NCBI GenBank assembly: GCA_024761205.1
Contig: JAMASS010000004.1
Coordinates: forward strand, 62,001-126,000
Direction: 5' to 3'
Origin: Limisphaerales bacterium
GTDB lineage: Bacteria > Verrucomicrobiota > Verrucomicrobiia > Limisphaerales > AAA164-E04
Length of the DNA stretch: 64,000 nt
Below are positions 52,334 to 60,672 of the stretch, piece by piece (within the stretch, counting starts at the first letter, position 1; each line of letters starts with the position of its first letter). Under the pieces are notes generated by a model. The model made no database searches. It was not told the DNA's origin and saw only the letters and a program-made list of their open reading frames with translations. A program made the position numbers and the translations under genes.

Positions 52334-53343
52334 TATTCGTTAGTCTCCGGCTGTTCCGCGACTTCGGCCTTTAACTGCGCAATCCGTTCCCGCGCTTCGA
52401 CGGCATATTTGTGCTGCGTATCATTGAGTAGGCGGGAGAAGATATCAACGACGTTATTGTAGTAGGTCAAGGCCCCTTTGCTGAGGTTTTTTTTGTCGTA
52501 GTAGCGAGCGATTTGGAGACTGCCACGAGCTTGTTCGACTCGAAGGTCTCGAATGTTCTGTTCAGCCTCGGAGATGCGTTCATCATCGGGGTATAGCGCG
52601 ATAAAATCGTTAAACACTTCAATGGCGCGAGTGGCGACGCTTTGATCGTACTCTGCTTCCTTGGCTTCTTTCAAAAGAGAGTTTCCTGCTCGATAGAGCG
52701 CCTCAGCGGCAATCTCGTCTATGTCCGAGTATTTATCAGCGGCGGTTTCGTAAGCCACGACGGCTTCAGCAAAATCCTTCTTCTTTTCACTCGCCGCACC
52801 GATGTTGAGTTGTGCCTTTGGAGCAACCTCGCTGTAGGGCCCATGCTTGATCAAATCACGATACATCTCGGTGGTTTTGTCCATGGATCGAAACAAGGGG
52901 AACAGCCCCCAAAGCCGAAATCGTTGACCGCTGAGGAACTTATTCGCGATCTCGAATTGACGCTGCAGGACCTCGTCATATTTGTCGTACTTGGGATATT
53001 TGGTGATGATCTCTTGGTAGGCTTTGAACGCTTTCTCATCTCGGCGGTTTCCTTCGTGGGCGAGCCCGGTGAGGTACTGGGCTTCCGGAGCGTAGTCCGA
53101 GAAGGGCCATTGTCTGATCACTCTGCCGGCTGCTCTGACGGCGATTCGGTAATCCTTTTGGTCATACGCTTCTTGGGCGACTTTGAGCTGCTCTTTGGCG
53201 GTGTCCCGCTGCCATTTTCCAGCCTGTGCGGGGGTCTCGTAGATCCAACCCTCCCTCGGGGTGTAGACAAAGGGTGCTGGGCATTCACTGGTGGAAAACA
53301 GCAGAGCGAGGAGAATGATCGGAATCAGCGGGGCGTTGCGCAT
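52333..53343 (-). CDS. bamD: BamD-like outer-membrane assembly protein
   Basis: The 336-residue protein has a signal sequence (NAPLIPIILLALLFSTSEC); the cysteine follows S-E, an unusual lipobox, so lipidation is uncertain. The body is made of tetratricopeptide-like helical repeats: WPFSDYAPEAQYLTGLAHEG, KAFKAYQEIITKYPKYDKYD, EALYRAGNSLLKEA, VFNDFIALYPDDERISEAEQ, the type seen in BamD. BamD is part of the beta-barrel assembly machine. The protein is longer than E. coli BamD (about 245 residues) and has more repeats, as is common in this phylum. The neighbour lptE fits an outer-membrane assembly operon. Confidence 0.8.
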   Translation of the reverse strand: MRNAPLIPIILLALLFSTSECPAPFVYTPREGWIYETPAQAGKWQRDTAKEQLKVAQEAYDQKDYRIAVRAAGRVIRQWPFSDYAPEAQYLTGLAHEGNRRDEKAFKAYQEIITKYPKYDKYDEVLQRQFEIANKFLSGQRFRLWGLFPLFRSMDKTTEMYRDLIKHGPYSEVAPKAQLNIGAASEKKKDFAEAVVAYETAADKYSDIDEIAAEALYRAGNSLLKEAKEAEYDQSVATRAIEVFNDFIALYPDDERISEAEQNIRDLRVEQARGSLQIARYYDKKNLSKGALTYYNNVVDIFSRLLNDTQHKYAVEARERIAQLKAEVAEQPETNE

Positions 53344-54059
53344 GGTGCTTTAAGAGAGAGGCTAGACAATCGCAAAACCCAAGTCAAGGGAGGGGGTATG
53401 GTTGAAGCAACGCGGAACTGTGGAAGGGATTTTAGTCCCTTTTTCTTCACGGCACAGCGAACACGCCCAAGCCCTGAACCCCAGCGGGCTCCCGAGGGGA
53501 GAAGCGGGAAAACCGCTTCAAGGAACAACCGCTGGGCTTGCCGGCCAACCGTGCTAGCTCGTGCTGCCGAGCAGAGGGCTTTGAACTCGCGGCCAAGAGA
53601 TGGGCCTTGCAGCCCTAGCCGGGCGAGCAGAGGCTCAAGCCGCCCGCCGCCGCTCCATCCTCGAGAAGCCCGCAAAATCTCGGCTGCCTGATGGCAGCAT
53701 CTCTATGGACGAGAAATCAGGGCTAGGGTGAACGGTGTTAGCTGGAGGGAGGGAGATGAGTTGCTCTGTGGCGTATCCGGGGCAGATACACGGGCACAGG
53801 TGGTGTAATGACAATAGACAGGGTGAGCAATTAAACTTAGCTTTACGGATTTGGAGTAAAAAGTCTATGAATCAGAGCAACGGCCAACTTGACTGTAGCG
53901 GCTTATTCCGAACGCAGGCAGGCATCATTCGGCCCCTGGCCTGCTTGGCTCAAAAAGCTCATCAGGCCGCAACGAGCTATGTGCACACCTCATGCTCCGG
54001 GGTTATTGTGGTCAGGCCAACCAGTTTCCCATTTCGTTTTTATATGAGAAAATACTGAA
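53344..54059. other. Intergenic stretch between bamD and the sulfur/GHKL operon
   Basis: No gene can be supported. A plus-strand frame of 63 codons starts at ATG 53867, and a short frame with MLRGYCGQANQFPISFLYEK (from 53993) ends inside the start of the next gene; both are uncertain. GCTGCC (53683-53688) and GGCAGC (53693-53698) make a six-pair hairpin. Base composition becomes more AT-rich toward the right end, where the promoter of the five-gene operon must lie. Confidence 0.35.
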
Positions 54060-55343
54060 ATGCCAATGACGCTTAAAGGAACACCGAAACTATCGATTTC
54101 AAAATACGGGCTACGGTATCGGTCCAAAAAGCATGCTCGCCTTCCTCATGTAGTTAAATTCTCCGGCGGCTCATCCAGCGGTATGATGCTTTGTATATTG
54201 CTGGAAAACAAAATCCTGGATCCCAAAAGAGGTGATGTCATTGTTTTCAATAACACAGCAGCGGAGCACTCAGCTACCTATGAATTCGTAGTAAAATGCA
54301 AGAGGCTGGCAGAAGAGCAATATGGTATTCCTTTCTTCTGGATTGAGTATCAAACCTATGAGGATGTTACCAAAGGTCAGTGGATGAGGCTGCCATCATA
54401 TCGACTAGCCAAACCGACGCCCTGGTCAAAAAGCAATCCCGATGGCTACCACGACCGGGGTGAACCTTTTGAGGAAATGCTATCTCTATCAGGTTATGTT
54501 CCTAACCAATTCAGTCGTTCCTGCACCAAGGCCCTGAAACTTGAAATCACCAGAAAGTTTCTCCACGATTGGTTTGCGTGCAAGCCATGCATACCACGGT
54601 TGGGACATTGGTATGCTAAATCACGGATTGATGACACATCTTTGTTCAATCTACACAGGAGAAACAGAGGCGAAACCCCGCCTAAGATCTACCTGGAAAA
54701 GAAACGATACGTTCGCTCCCGACCGACATTCCGAGCAGAGCAGCATTTCGCGGATTTCACAAAGGCACCTGTTGCCATTGACAACCCGCTTCTAGAAGGC
54801 AACAGCTACGGGGGCAACGCGCACCTCGGCCCTGGCAGTGTAGAGTATGTAGCATTTATAGGCTTGCGGGCCGACGAGGAACCGCGAGTGCGAAGAGTTG
54901 AAATGCGAGCAGCCGGTGGTAAGGCGTCGAAAGGTTATGAGGGTGAACATGTCTACATGCCGCTGTTCAACATGGGTATCGGGAGCGAAGACATTCAAAA
55001 GTTCTGGAAGCAGCAGGGCTGGGGATTGTCCATCCCATCTCATCTTTCCAATTGTATGTATTGTTTTCTGAAAGGCAGCAGGAATCTCCAAAACGTCCAC
55101 AAAGATATGCAGAACAGTGGTCGCGAGTCACCGGATACGCCGCAGGACGTTCGCTGGTGGCAACGCATTGAACAACAATATGGTCGAGACCTTGAGCTTG
55201 AAGATCGAAAACGTGCCAATGATGAAGTCAGGTTCATCGGCTTTTTTGGCAAGGAATCGCTTACTTACGCTGATATTGCTGAGAAAGGCGAGGATGCATT
55301 TACGGTCGATAACAACATCTTGCCCTGTGAATGCACGGATTGA
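54060..55343 (+). CDS. PAPS-reductase-like PP-loop protein with iron-sulfur-type cysteines
   Basis: The 427-residue protein belongs to the PP-loop (adenylylating) ATP pyrophosphatase superfamily. The loop is FSGGSSSGMM (34-43). Further family blocks are SCTKALKLEI (Cys155), FIGLRADEEPRVRR (266-279) and NCMYCFLKG with Cys332 and Cys335. The protein ends CECTD (Cys423, Cys425). Several cysteines spaced this way suggest a [4Fe-4S] cluster or persulfide relay, as in TtcA-like and DndC/SspD sulfurtransferases. It is immediately followed by a cysteine desulfurase gene, so I infer that it accepts sulfur from it and thiolates a nucleic acid or small molecule. It is not assimilatory CysH: it lacks thioredoxin- and serine-acetyltransferase-type neighbours and has a different end. 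Confidence 0.8.
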   Translation: MPMTLKGTPKLSISKYGLRYRSKKHARLPHVVKFSGGSSSGMMLCILLENKILDPKRGDVIVFNNTAAEHSATYEFVVKCKRLAEEQYGIPFFWIEYQTYEDVTKGQWMRLPSYRLAKPTPWSKSNPDGYHDRGEPFEEMLSLSGYVPNQFSRSCTKALKLEITRKFLHDWFACKPCIPRLGHWYAKSRIDDTSLFNLHRRNRGETPPKIYLEKKRYVRSRPTFRAEQHFADFTKAPVAIDNPLLEGNSYGGNAHLGPGSVEYVAFIGLRADEEPRVRRVEMRAAGGKASKGYEGEHVYMPLFNMGIGSEDIQKFWKQQGWGLSIPSHLSNCMYCFLKGSRNLQNVHKDMQNSGRESPDTPQDVRWWQRIEQQYGRDLELEDRKRANDEVRFIGFFGKESLTYADIAEKGEDAFTVDNNILPCECTD

Positions 55344-55345
55344 AT

Positions 55346-56512
55346 ATGCAACATTTGCCGATCTATCTGGATTATCAGGCCACAACTCCTCTTGACCCCA
55401 GGGTTTCTGAGCTACTGCTAAAATTTTACCGGGGGGAGAGTTTTGGAAACCCGCATTCCGTAGATCATGTCTATGGTTGGAATGCGGCTGCTTGTGTCCG
55501 AGAAGCAAGGGCGCAGGTAGCAGAATTCGTTCAGGCGGATGACGATGAAATCCTATTCACTTCCGGTGCCACAGAATCCTGCAACCTCGCTCTCCTCGGT
55601 CCCATCGCTGCAAACGGCAAGACGAGCGAACGCCGCCTCGAAATAGTCACGCTCGCCACTGAGCATCCGGCTATTCTGGAAACAGTATATGCGTTGCAGC
55701 AAGGGGGCTTCACTTGCCATGTCGCGCCTGTAACACGGGACGGGCTAGTTGATCTGCCATCATTGAAGGAAGTCATCAACGAGCGGACGCTGGTTGTTTC
55801 GGTAATGCTGGTCAACAATGAGATTGGTGTCATCCAGCCCCTGTCAGCCATCGCCGAATTGACACACCGCCACGGTGCCCTGCTACATACCGATGCCACT
55901 CAGGCAGCCGGACGAATCACCATTGACGTGGCCACACTAGGCGTGGACCTGCTGACTCTTTCAAGCCACAAAATGTATGGCCCTCAGGGCGTGGGATGTC
56001 TGTATGTGCGGGAGGAAATAAAACCTCGCCTTAGAGCCATGATTACCGGCGGGGGGCAGGAATACGGGCTTCGGTCTGGCACGCTACCGCTTCCACTGAT
56101 TGCCGGGTTCGGCAAGGCTTGCGAAATTGCAGCCGCAGAGACCCTTGCCGACCACCAACGAATCAAGGCGCTTACCAGAGTTTTGTGGGAGGGGCTAAAA
56201 GAACTATTCCCCTCAATGCGTCTTCATGGACACCCGGAAAAGAGAATCGCTGGCAACTTGAACGTTGCATTTCCCGGTTATTCCGGGGAAGAGATTATTG
56301 CATTGCTACGGGACCAAATGGCTATGGCAACCGGGTCCGCGTGTTCTTCCAGCGGAACCGAGCCTTCTCACGTCATTGTCGCTCTTGGCTTTCCACCAGA
56401 TGAAGCACTTCAAGCTATTCGCATCAGCCTAGGACGCTTCACCACCGACAGGGAGATCGAACAGGTGCTTGAGTTGTTTCCCCGTACAATTGGCTCAGGC
56501 ATGTTCCACTAA
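55346..56512 (+). CDS. IscS/DndA-type cysteine desulfurase
   Basis: The 388-residue PLP enzyme frees sulfur from L-cysteine and carries it as a persulfide. It has the N-terminal YLDYQATTPLDPRV, the GATESCNLALLG segment, TEHPAILETV, LLHTDATQAAGR, the PLP-binding LSSHKMYGPQGVG (Lys209) and the catalytic MATGSACSSSGTEPSHV loop (Cys333). These are all the family residues. ATG 55346 lies 2 bases after the upstream stop; a start at 55331 would overlap it and adds five residues. Paired with the PP-loop protein it parallels DndA-DndC or SspA-SspD. Iron-sulfur cluster assembly (IscS/NifS) is a possible alternative role. Confidence 0.88.
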   Translation: MQHLPIYLDYQATTPLDPRVSELLLKFYRGESFGNPHSVDHVYGWNAAACVREARAQVAEFVQADDDEILFTSGATESCNLALLGPIAANGKTSERRLEIVTLATEHPAILETVYALQQGGFTCHVAPVTRDGLVDLPSLKEVINERTLVVSVMLVNNEIGVIQPLSAIAELTHRHGALLHTDATQAAGRITIDVATLGVDLLTLSSHKMYGPQGVGCLYVREEIKPRLRAMITGGGQEYGLRSGTLPLPLIAGFGKACEIAAAETLADHQRIKALTRVLWEGLKELFPSMRLHGHPEKRIAGNLNVAFPGYSGEEIIALLRDQMAMATGSACSSSGTEPSHVIVALGFPPDEALQAIRISLGRFTTDREIEQVLELFPRTIGSGMFH

Positions 56513-56540
56513 CATTCGCTGCAATCAATTCAGATAAGGT

Positions 56541-58589
56541 ATGAGCAAAAAACGAAAAAAACCGAAACGCAAAAGAACTCAGGCAAAACGGCTACCTGCT
56601 AAATCGGCTGAATCAGCCAAGAGCACCAACCGCGTGAAAGCTGACCTTACCTTTGTCGTTTCTGAAGACAATTTTGGGTTCACTTCCGCAAGCATAATGA
56701 GTTATAGGGAATGCTCACCTTCGGCCATTGTAAGGGAGCTTATCCAAAACTCGATGGACGCAGTGACCGAAATTGGAGTCAAGGAAGCTCAAGTCCGGTT
56801 CGTTTTGTCTACATGGAAAACTGCCGACATACCCGGCATCGCAAGCTACAAAGAGGCGTTCCGGCGTTCAGTTGAATTTCGCAAAAAGGAAAATAATGGA
56901 AAACAACTCCCGGACCAGGAGCAGATGATTGTTCAACATATCAAATCCGCGCTGGAAAAGAAGCAGCTGGACGTGCTAATGGTCTACGACAATGGCATCG
57001 GTCTGAATGAGAAAACTATGGAAGCACTCTTATCGGACGGTGCCAGCAAGAAGAATGACGGAGCGAGTGGTGCCTTCGGCAACGGACATTTCACAGTATT
57101 CCCTGTTTCTGATCTCCGTTATGTGCTCTACGGCGCAATACATAAAGAAAAACGTATTGCCAGCGGGCACGCCATTCTTGCTTCGCATCAGAAAGACAAC
57201 AATGACCAAGTTAGACGCAGTCCTAACGGGTATTACTCAATCGGCTACGAGGGAGGAAAGCATGTGTACCCGAAAAACGAGCAAATTCACCCTACAATCG
57301 CTCAGGCGCTGGAACAAATTAAAGACCATGGGACGGTCATTATGGTTCCCGCCTTCAACAAGTTCGGAGAAGAGAGCCCCCTGCAGGATGCTATTGAGAA
57401 AGCAACGGCCTGTAGTTTCTTCGCTGCCATCCACAAGAGGCACTTACAGGTGACGATAGCAGACGAGCGGCGGGATACCCCGGGCGACGGGGCCCAGGAC
57501 GATGCCAAGCCACCAACTAGCGTGAACGCAGACTCCCTGCCCGGCATAGTCGAAAAGTTCAAGGACAAGAAACGAGACAAAGGATTTCTGCCTGGCAGCA
57601 AAGCCTTCACTGCCTATCAGTGTTTGCGGAAAGGTGAACACCATGACGTAGACCTGCCCGACGGTGAGAAAGTGACGGTTTTTCTACAGACCGAGGGTGT
57701 GACCAAAACTCGCGTTAATCTGTGCCGCAATGACATGTGGGTTACCAATAGCGACCGCAGATTACCGCATTTCCAAAACAGCTTCGCCGAGCAGCAACCA
57801 TTCGAAGCATTGATTCTGGTGGATGCCACGCAGACGAAAAGCTTCCATGACTTGATTAGAAAAGCCGAGGGGCCCTTGCACAATGAACTTAACCTGAAGG
57901 GCATGGACTCGAAAGACAGGGAGAAATTGAAAACCGCATTCAAGATGCTCAAGGAATGGTTCCAAAAACAGGTTCCCAAGGTTACTGACGATCACTACAC
58001 CCCGGAGGATTTTCTTCCCATCGTCGACAACCGTCCCGGTGGCAAAACCGGCAGCAGGCACGAGCCGGACATGGCCTATAACAATATACTGGAGCCTTGG
58101 GGTTCCAATCGCAGCGGACAGGCCTCAGCATCCGGGAACAGCGCAACCCCCGACAAGCCCGTCGACGGGAAGGGACAAAACAGTGCAAAAAAAGACTCCG
58201 GAGCCCATTCTACATCAGCAAAACCCTTGCGTAATCATTTCCGCATCACCGCCAGACCCGCCGACCCGGCCAGCGGCGAAATGCGTATGTCGATCACCAG
58301 CCTCAAAGCCTCCGACAACAACCTCCTATACCTGTGTTTGGACGAGCACATCGACGCCACCACGGACCACATCTGGAAGGAACAGTTTGCGGCCATCATT
58401 GGAGCGAGCATAGATGACGTTGCGGTGCCGAAGGAAGACATCCTGTCTGGCACACGCCCGGGCATCAAACTTGGCAATTTGGAAAAAGACCAAACCATCC
58501 GGGTTGAACTACGGTATCGCCCTGAGACCACAGACCTACCTCCGCCTTCTTTCCGGGTCAGAGTGCAGCGGCAAAAGAGGCATAGATGA
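56541..58589 (+). CDS. GHKL (Bergerat-fold) ATPase of the sulfur operon
   Basis: The 682-residue protein begins with a very basic stretch (KKRKKPKRKRTQAKR), perhaps nucleic-acid binding. The GHKL ATPase domain follows at about 45-275. Its N-box is IVRELIQNSMDA (Glu66, Asn70, Asp73), its G1 box is DNGIGL (150-155), its G2 box is GASGAFGNGHFT (174-185), and a DHGT loop is at about 262-265. This is the complete set seen in Hsp90, MutL, gyrase B and MORC-type ATPases. The middle third may be a transducer-like domain. The last about 130 residues, from FRITARPADPASGE, look beta-rich. I find no similarity to a known defence ATPase. It likely undergoes ATP-driven dimer closure and may sense or remodel DNA; the function is unknown. 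Confidence 0.8.
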   Translation: MSKKRKKPKRKRTQAKRLPAKSAESAKSTNRVKADLTFVVSEDNFGFTSASIMSYRECSPSAIVRELIQNSMDAVTEIGVKEAQVRFVLSTWKTADIPGIASYKEAFRRSVEFRKKENNGKQLPDQEQMIVQHIKSALEKKQLDVLMVYDNGIGLNEKTMEALLSDGASKKNDGASGAFGNGHFTVFPVSDLRYVLYGAIHKEKRIASGHAILASHQKDNNDQVRRSPNGYYSIGYEGGKHVYPKNEQIHPTIAQALEQIKDHGTVIMVPAFNKFGEESPLQDAIEKATACSFFAAIHKRHLQVTIADERRDTPGDGAQDDAKPPTSVNADSLPGIVEKFKDKKRDKGFLPGSKAFTAYQCLRKGEHHDVDLPDGEKVTVFLQTEGVTKTRVNLCRNDMWVTNSDRRLPHFQNSFAEQQPFEALILVDATQTKSFHDLIRKAEGPLHNELNLKGMDSKDREKLKTAFKMLKEWFQKQVPKVTDDHYTPEDFLPIVDNRPGGKTGSRHEPDMAYNNILEPWGSNRSGQASASGNSATPDKPVDGKGQNSAKKDSGAHSTSAKPLRNHFRITARPADPASGEMRMSITSLKASDNNLLYLCLDEHIDATTDHIWKEQFAAIIGASIDDVAVPKEDILSGTRPGIKLGNLEKDQTIRVELRYRPETTDLPPPSFRVRVQRQKRHR

Positions 58590-58610
58590 AGTCATGGAGG
58601 AGTCCACATC

Positions 58611-59477
58611 ATGACCCAGACAAAAGCAGGCGCCAATGACATCTACCTGCCACCATATCCGACCATCTCGGAGGGCAACGACGCCTTCCCGGAAGGTGTC
58701 TACCAAGCACGCGCGCGCAAGCGGAACGAGGGTAAAAAGGACCATTACAAGCTGGTCCTGGACCACGAGCTGCGCGGGGCTCGGCTGATCACGAACATGA
58801 TCAACAAGGGCAAGGCAGTGTATGCCTGTAGGGTTTCCTCGCCTAATGCCGCTTTTTGCGACTTGCAATGCTCGGCGGAGCCGAGTCAGACCGTCACTTG
58901 GAAACCGGAGAATCTGGCCCAGTCGCCCTTCTTCACGCCCATGATTGTGTGCACTGAAGAACACCGCCTCGTATTGAATCATGCAAACCATGACACCCAT
59001 CCCGATCTGGATGATGTGCCGGTTATTATCCCCAAAGGAGCTCGGTTGGCCTGGTATTCGGTGATGCGCATGAAGAATCCCGGTATGTATGGCTTGCTGG
59101 AATTGCGCCGTGATGACAATTTGAAGCCAGGGCAGTTCCGAGTACACATCTCGAGCGACGGCGACTTCAAATTCATTGTCTACTGCCATCCGGAGCTGCT
59201 CCGATTCGTCAAATCCCCCGGAGAGAAGCAAGACCGACGGCGGGACATCCTCACTCACATGGTCACCGCTTGTTTCGCTAAGCTCCAAAGAGATTACCGT
59301 AAGGACGAGGGTGAAGATAGCGAGGGAGGTTGGAATTACCGGGAGTTGGACGAGTTATCCAAAGAACTGAAACAGAAGGGTTACTGCGACTGGCAAGACG
59401 ATGATTTCTGCCCGGAGTTGGCAGCGACAACGCTTCATCCGCACACAGTCCCAGAACAGGACCGGGATGATGAGTGA
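58611..59477 (+). CDS. Unknown protein of the sulfur/GHKL operon (288 aa)
   Basis: The product starts MTQTKAGANDIYLPPYPTIS and has no signal or membrane segment. Visible landmarks are RGARLITNMINKGKAVYACR, VTWKPENLAQSPFFTPMIVC, HDTHPDLDDVPVIIPKGARL and AWYSVMRMKNPGMYGLLELR. Then come RVHISSDGDFKFIVYCHPEL and an acidic C-terminus (EQDRDDE). The pattern of beta strands suggests a mainly beta N-terminal domain and a helical end. I do not recognise a family. It starts 21 bases after the GHKL gene and overlaps the next one, so it belongs to the operon. Confidence 0.7.
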   Translation: MTQTKAGANDIYLPPYPTISEGNDAFPEGVYQARARKRNEGKKDHYKLVLDHELRGARLITNMINKGKAVYACRVSSPNAAFCDLQCSAEPSQTVTWKPENLAQSPFFTPMIVCTEEHRLVLNHANHDTHPDLDDVPVIIPKGARLAWYSVMRMKNPGMYGLLELRRDDNLKPGQFRVHISSDGDFKFIVYCHPELLRFVKSPGEKQDRRRDILTHMVTACFAKLQRDYRKDEGEDSEGGWNYRELDELSKELKQKGYCDWQDDDFCPELAATTLHPHTVPEQDRDDE

Positions 59478-60342
59478 ACAGGCACATCTGAAGCGGCTTG
59501 ATGCAGCAGACTATTCCGAATTTCAGAATAAATTGCTGAAAGAGAAAGGTGGCAGGGAACAGCGAAATTTCCTGCAAGCGATACAGGACCGGCAACAGTT
59601 TCTTGACAGGATGAAGAGCATCAAGGAGGAGGCGGGGGACAGCGTATGTGTGCTGCCGAACCGCATGAGCGAAAGGGAATTCAATAACCCGCCTCCCGAC
59701 ACGGAGCAGCGCATCCACCATCATTGGCAGGATGTCGCGCGGAGTCTGGCCGCAAGCAGCAGTTTCTGGGCTTACGTTACCCTGGAACATGTGCGCGAAA
59801 GAAAAATCGACGCGGATTACCTAGCAGCCGGGCCGGGCAATAATTCGCCAGGGCGTGAGCGAATAGACAGGGCGCTTCGTCCCAACGCCGGGGAGAAGGA
59901 GATTGATGACTGCGTGCGCACCGTGCTACGCAAACTGAGTGGTTTGCAAGGCGTTCGCGGCCGCAGAAGTGTTTATGTCGATTGCCCGCTGGCCAGAAGT
60001 TGGTGGCGGCAATACTTGGTCAGCCGGGCAGCCAAACGGGTAAAAGGGGAAGATGAAATTATTGGGAGGGTCATCCGGCAATCGCAAACCCATTGGGAGC
60101 GTTTCGTCTCGGGCATGGTTTCCCGTAATCCGGTACTTGGCATGGAAAACACGCAGGACGCGCTCCTGGTCGCTATGGCTAAACTGGCTGAACAACCGCC
60201 GCCAGCCAGTATTGTTCAATCCATCTGCCAGAACTTCTGTATTATCGGCGGCTCCGTTGAACTGGGCATATTTGAATTCAGCGAACTTAAGGACATCGCT
60301 GAAAAGATCGTTGATGATGTGGTTGAGTCACCAGCTCCCTAG
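59467..60342 (+). CDS. Unknown protein of the sulfur/GHKL operon, DUF6339-like
   Basis: The product has 291 residues from ATG 59467 (or 290 from 59470). The N-terminal part is charged and helical (KLLKEKGGREQRNFLQAIQD). Then come FWAYVTLEHVRERKIDADYL, a short helix, and RRSVYVDCPLARSWWRQYL with the R-x-WW signature. The FWAY-LxH block followed by R-SRxWW resembles DUF6339 proteins, a family without known function; the match is by eye and tentative. Its start overlaps the stop of the preceding gene, so translation is coupled. It closes the operon. Confidence 0.65.
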   Translation: MMSEQAHLKRLDAADYSEFQNKLLKEKGGREQRNFLQAIQDRQQFLDRMKSIKEEAGDSVCVLPNRMSEREFNNPPPDTEQRIHHHWQDVARSLAASSSFWAYVTLEHVRERKIDADYLAAGPGNNSPGRERIDRALRPNAGEKEIDDCVRTVLRKLSGLQGVRGRRSVYVDCPLARSWWRQYLVSRAAKRVKGEDEIIGRVIRQSQTHWERFVSGMVSRNPVLGMENTQDALLVAMAKLAEQPPPASIVQSICQNFCIIGGSVELGIFEFSELKDIAEKIVDDVVESPAP

Positions 60343-60672
60343 ACCGGATATTTCACCGGCATGCTCAGCCAGACCTTCACAAGCGGATGGGACACGGAGG
60401 CGCAGCCGGTGAAGCGAAGGACGAGGGGTTTCTCGTCAGCGACGCTCTCCCCTACTCTTTTCGAGCACAAGCCGGGTGTTAGCCGGGATATTTCATAGGC
60501 GGCCAGCCTACGGACAGTCGCCACTCATGTCTCCACTGGAACTCAGCCTTTCAACCTGACGGCATTTTGGAGGGATGGTCATGGAAACGGGTCCGGCGAC
60601 ACTTTGTCACCACAGACCCCTTGCCAACATGGCCCGGATACCCTTTATACTCACCTTTTTTCTGCCGGGACC
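60343..60672. other. Intergenic stretch with short direct repeats
   Basis: No gene is supportable. CCGGATATTTCA (60344-60355) recurs as CGGGATATTTCA (about 60484-60495). CCGGTGAAGCGAAGGAC (60406-60422) recurs exactly at 62464-62480 beyond the DUF11 gene. These could be remnants of a small mobile or repetitive element. The stretch separates the convergent sulfur operon and the minus-strand DUF11 gene; no classic terminator is obvious. Confidence 0.45.

Noticed and set aside
53325-53675. 116-codon minus-strand frame upstream of bamD as a gene
   Set aside because: Composition is Arg/Ser/Gly-rich as in GC-rich shadow frames, it overlaps the bamD start and has no recognisable domain.
53867-54058. 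63-codon frame just before the sulfur operon
   Set aside because: It has no recognisable domain, a competing short frame (from 53993) overlaps it, and no ribosome binding site is clear. It is recorded as possible only.
55346-56512. Plain Isc cluster (iscS with iscU, iscA, hscA)
   Set aside because: None of the scaffold or chaperone genes is nearby, and the neighbours are a PP-loop protein and a GHKL ATPase.
54060-60342. Complete Dnd or Ssp phosphorothioation system
   Set aside because: Only the sulfur-transfer pair is matched. The ATPase is GHKL-type and no DndB, DndD, DndE, SspB or SspC-like motif is seen, so naming it Dnd or Ssp would overstate the evidence.
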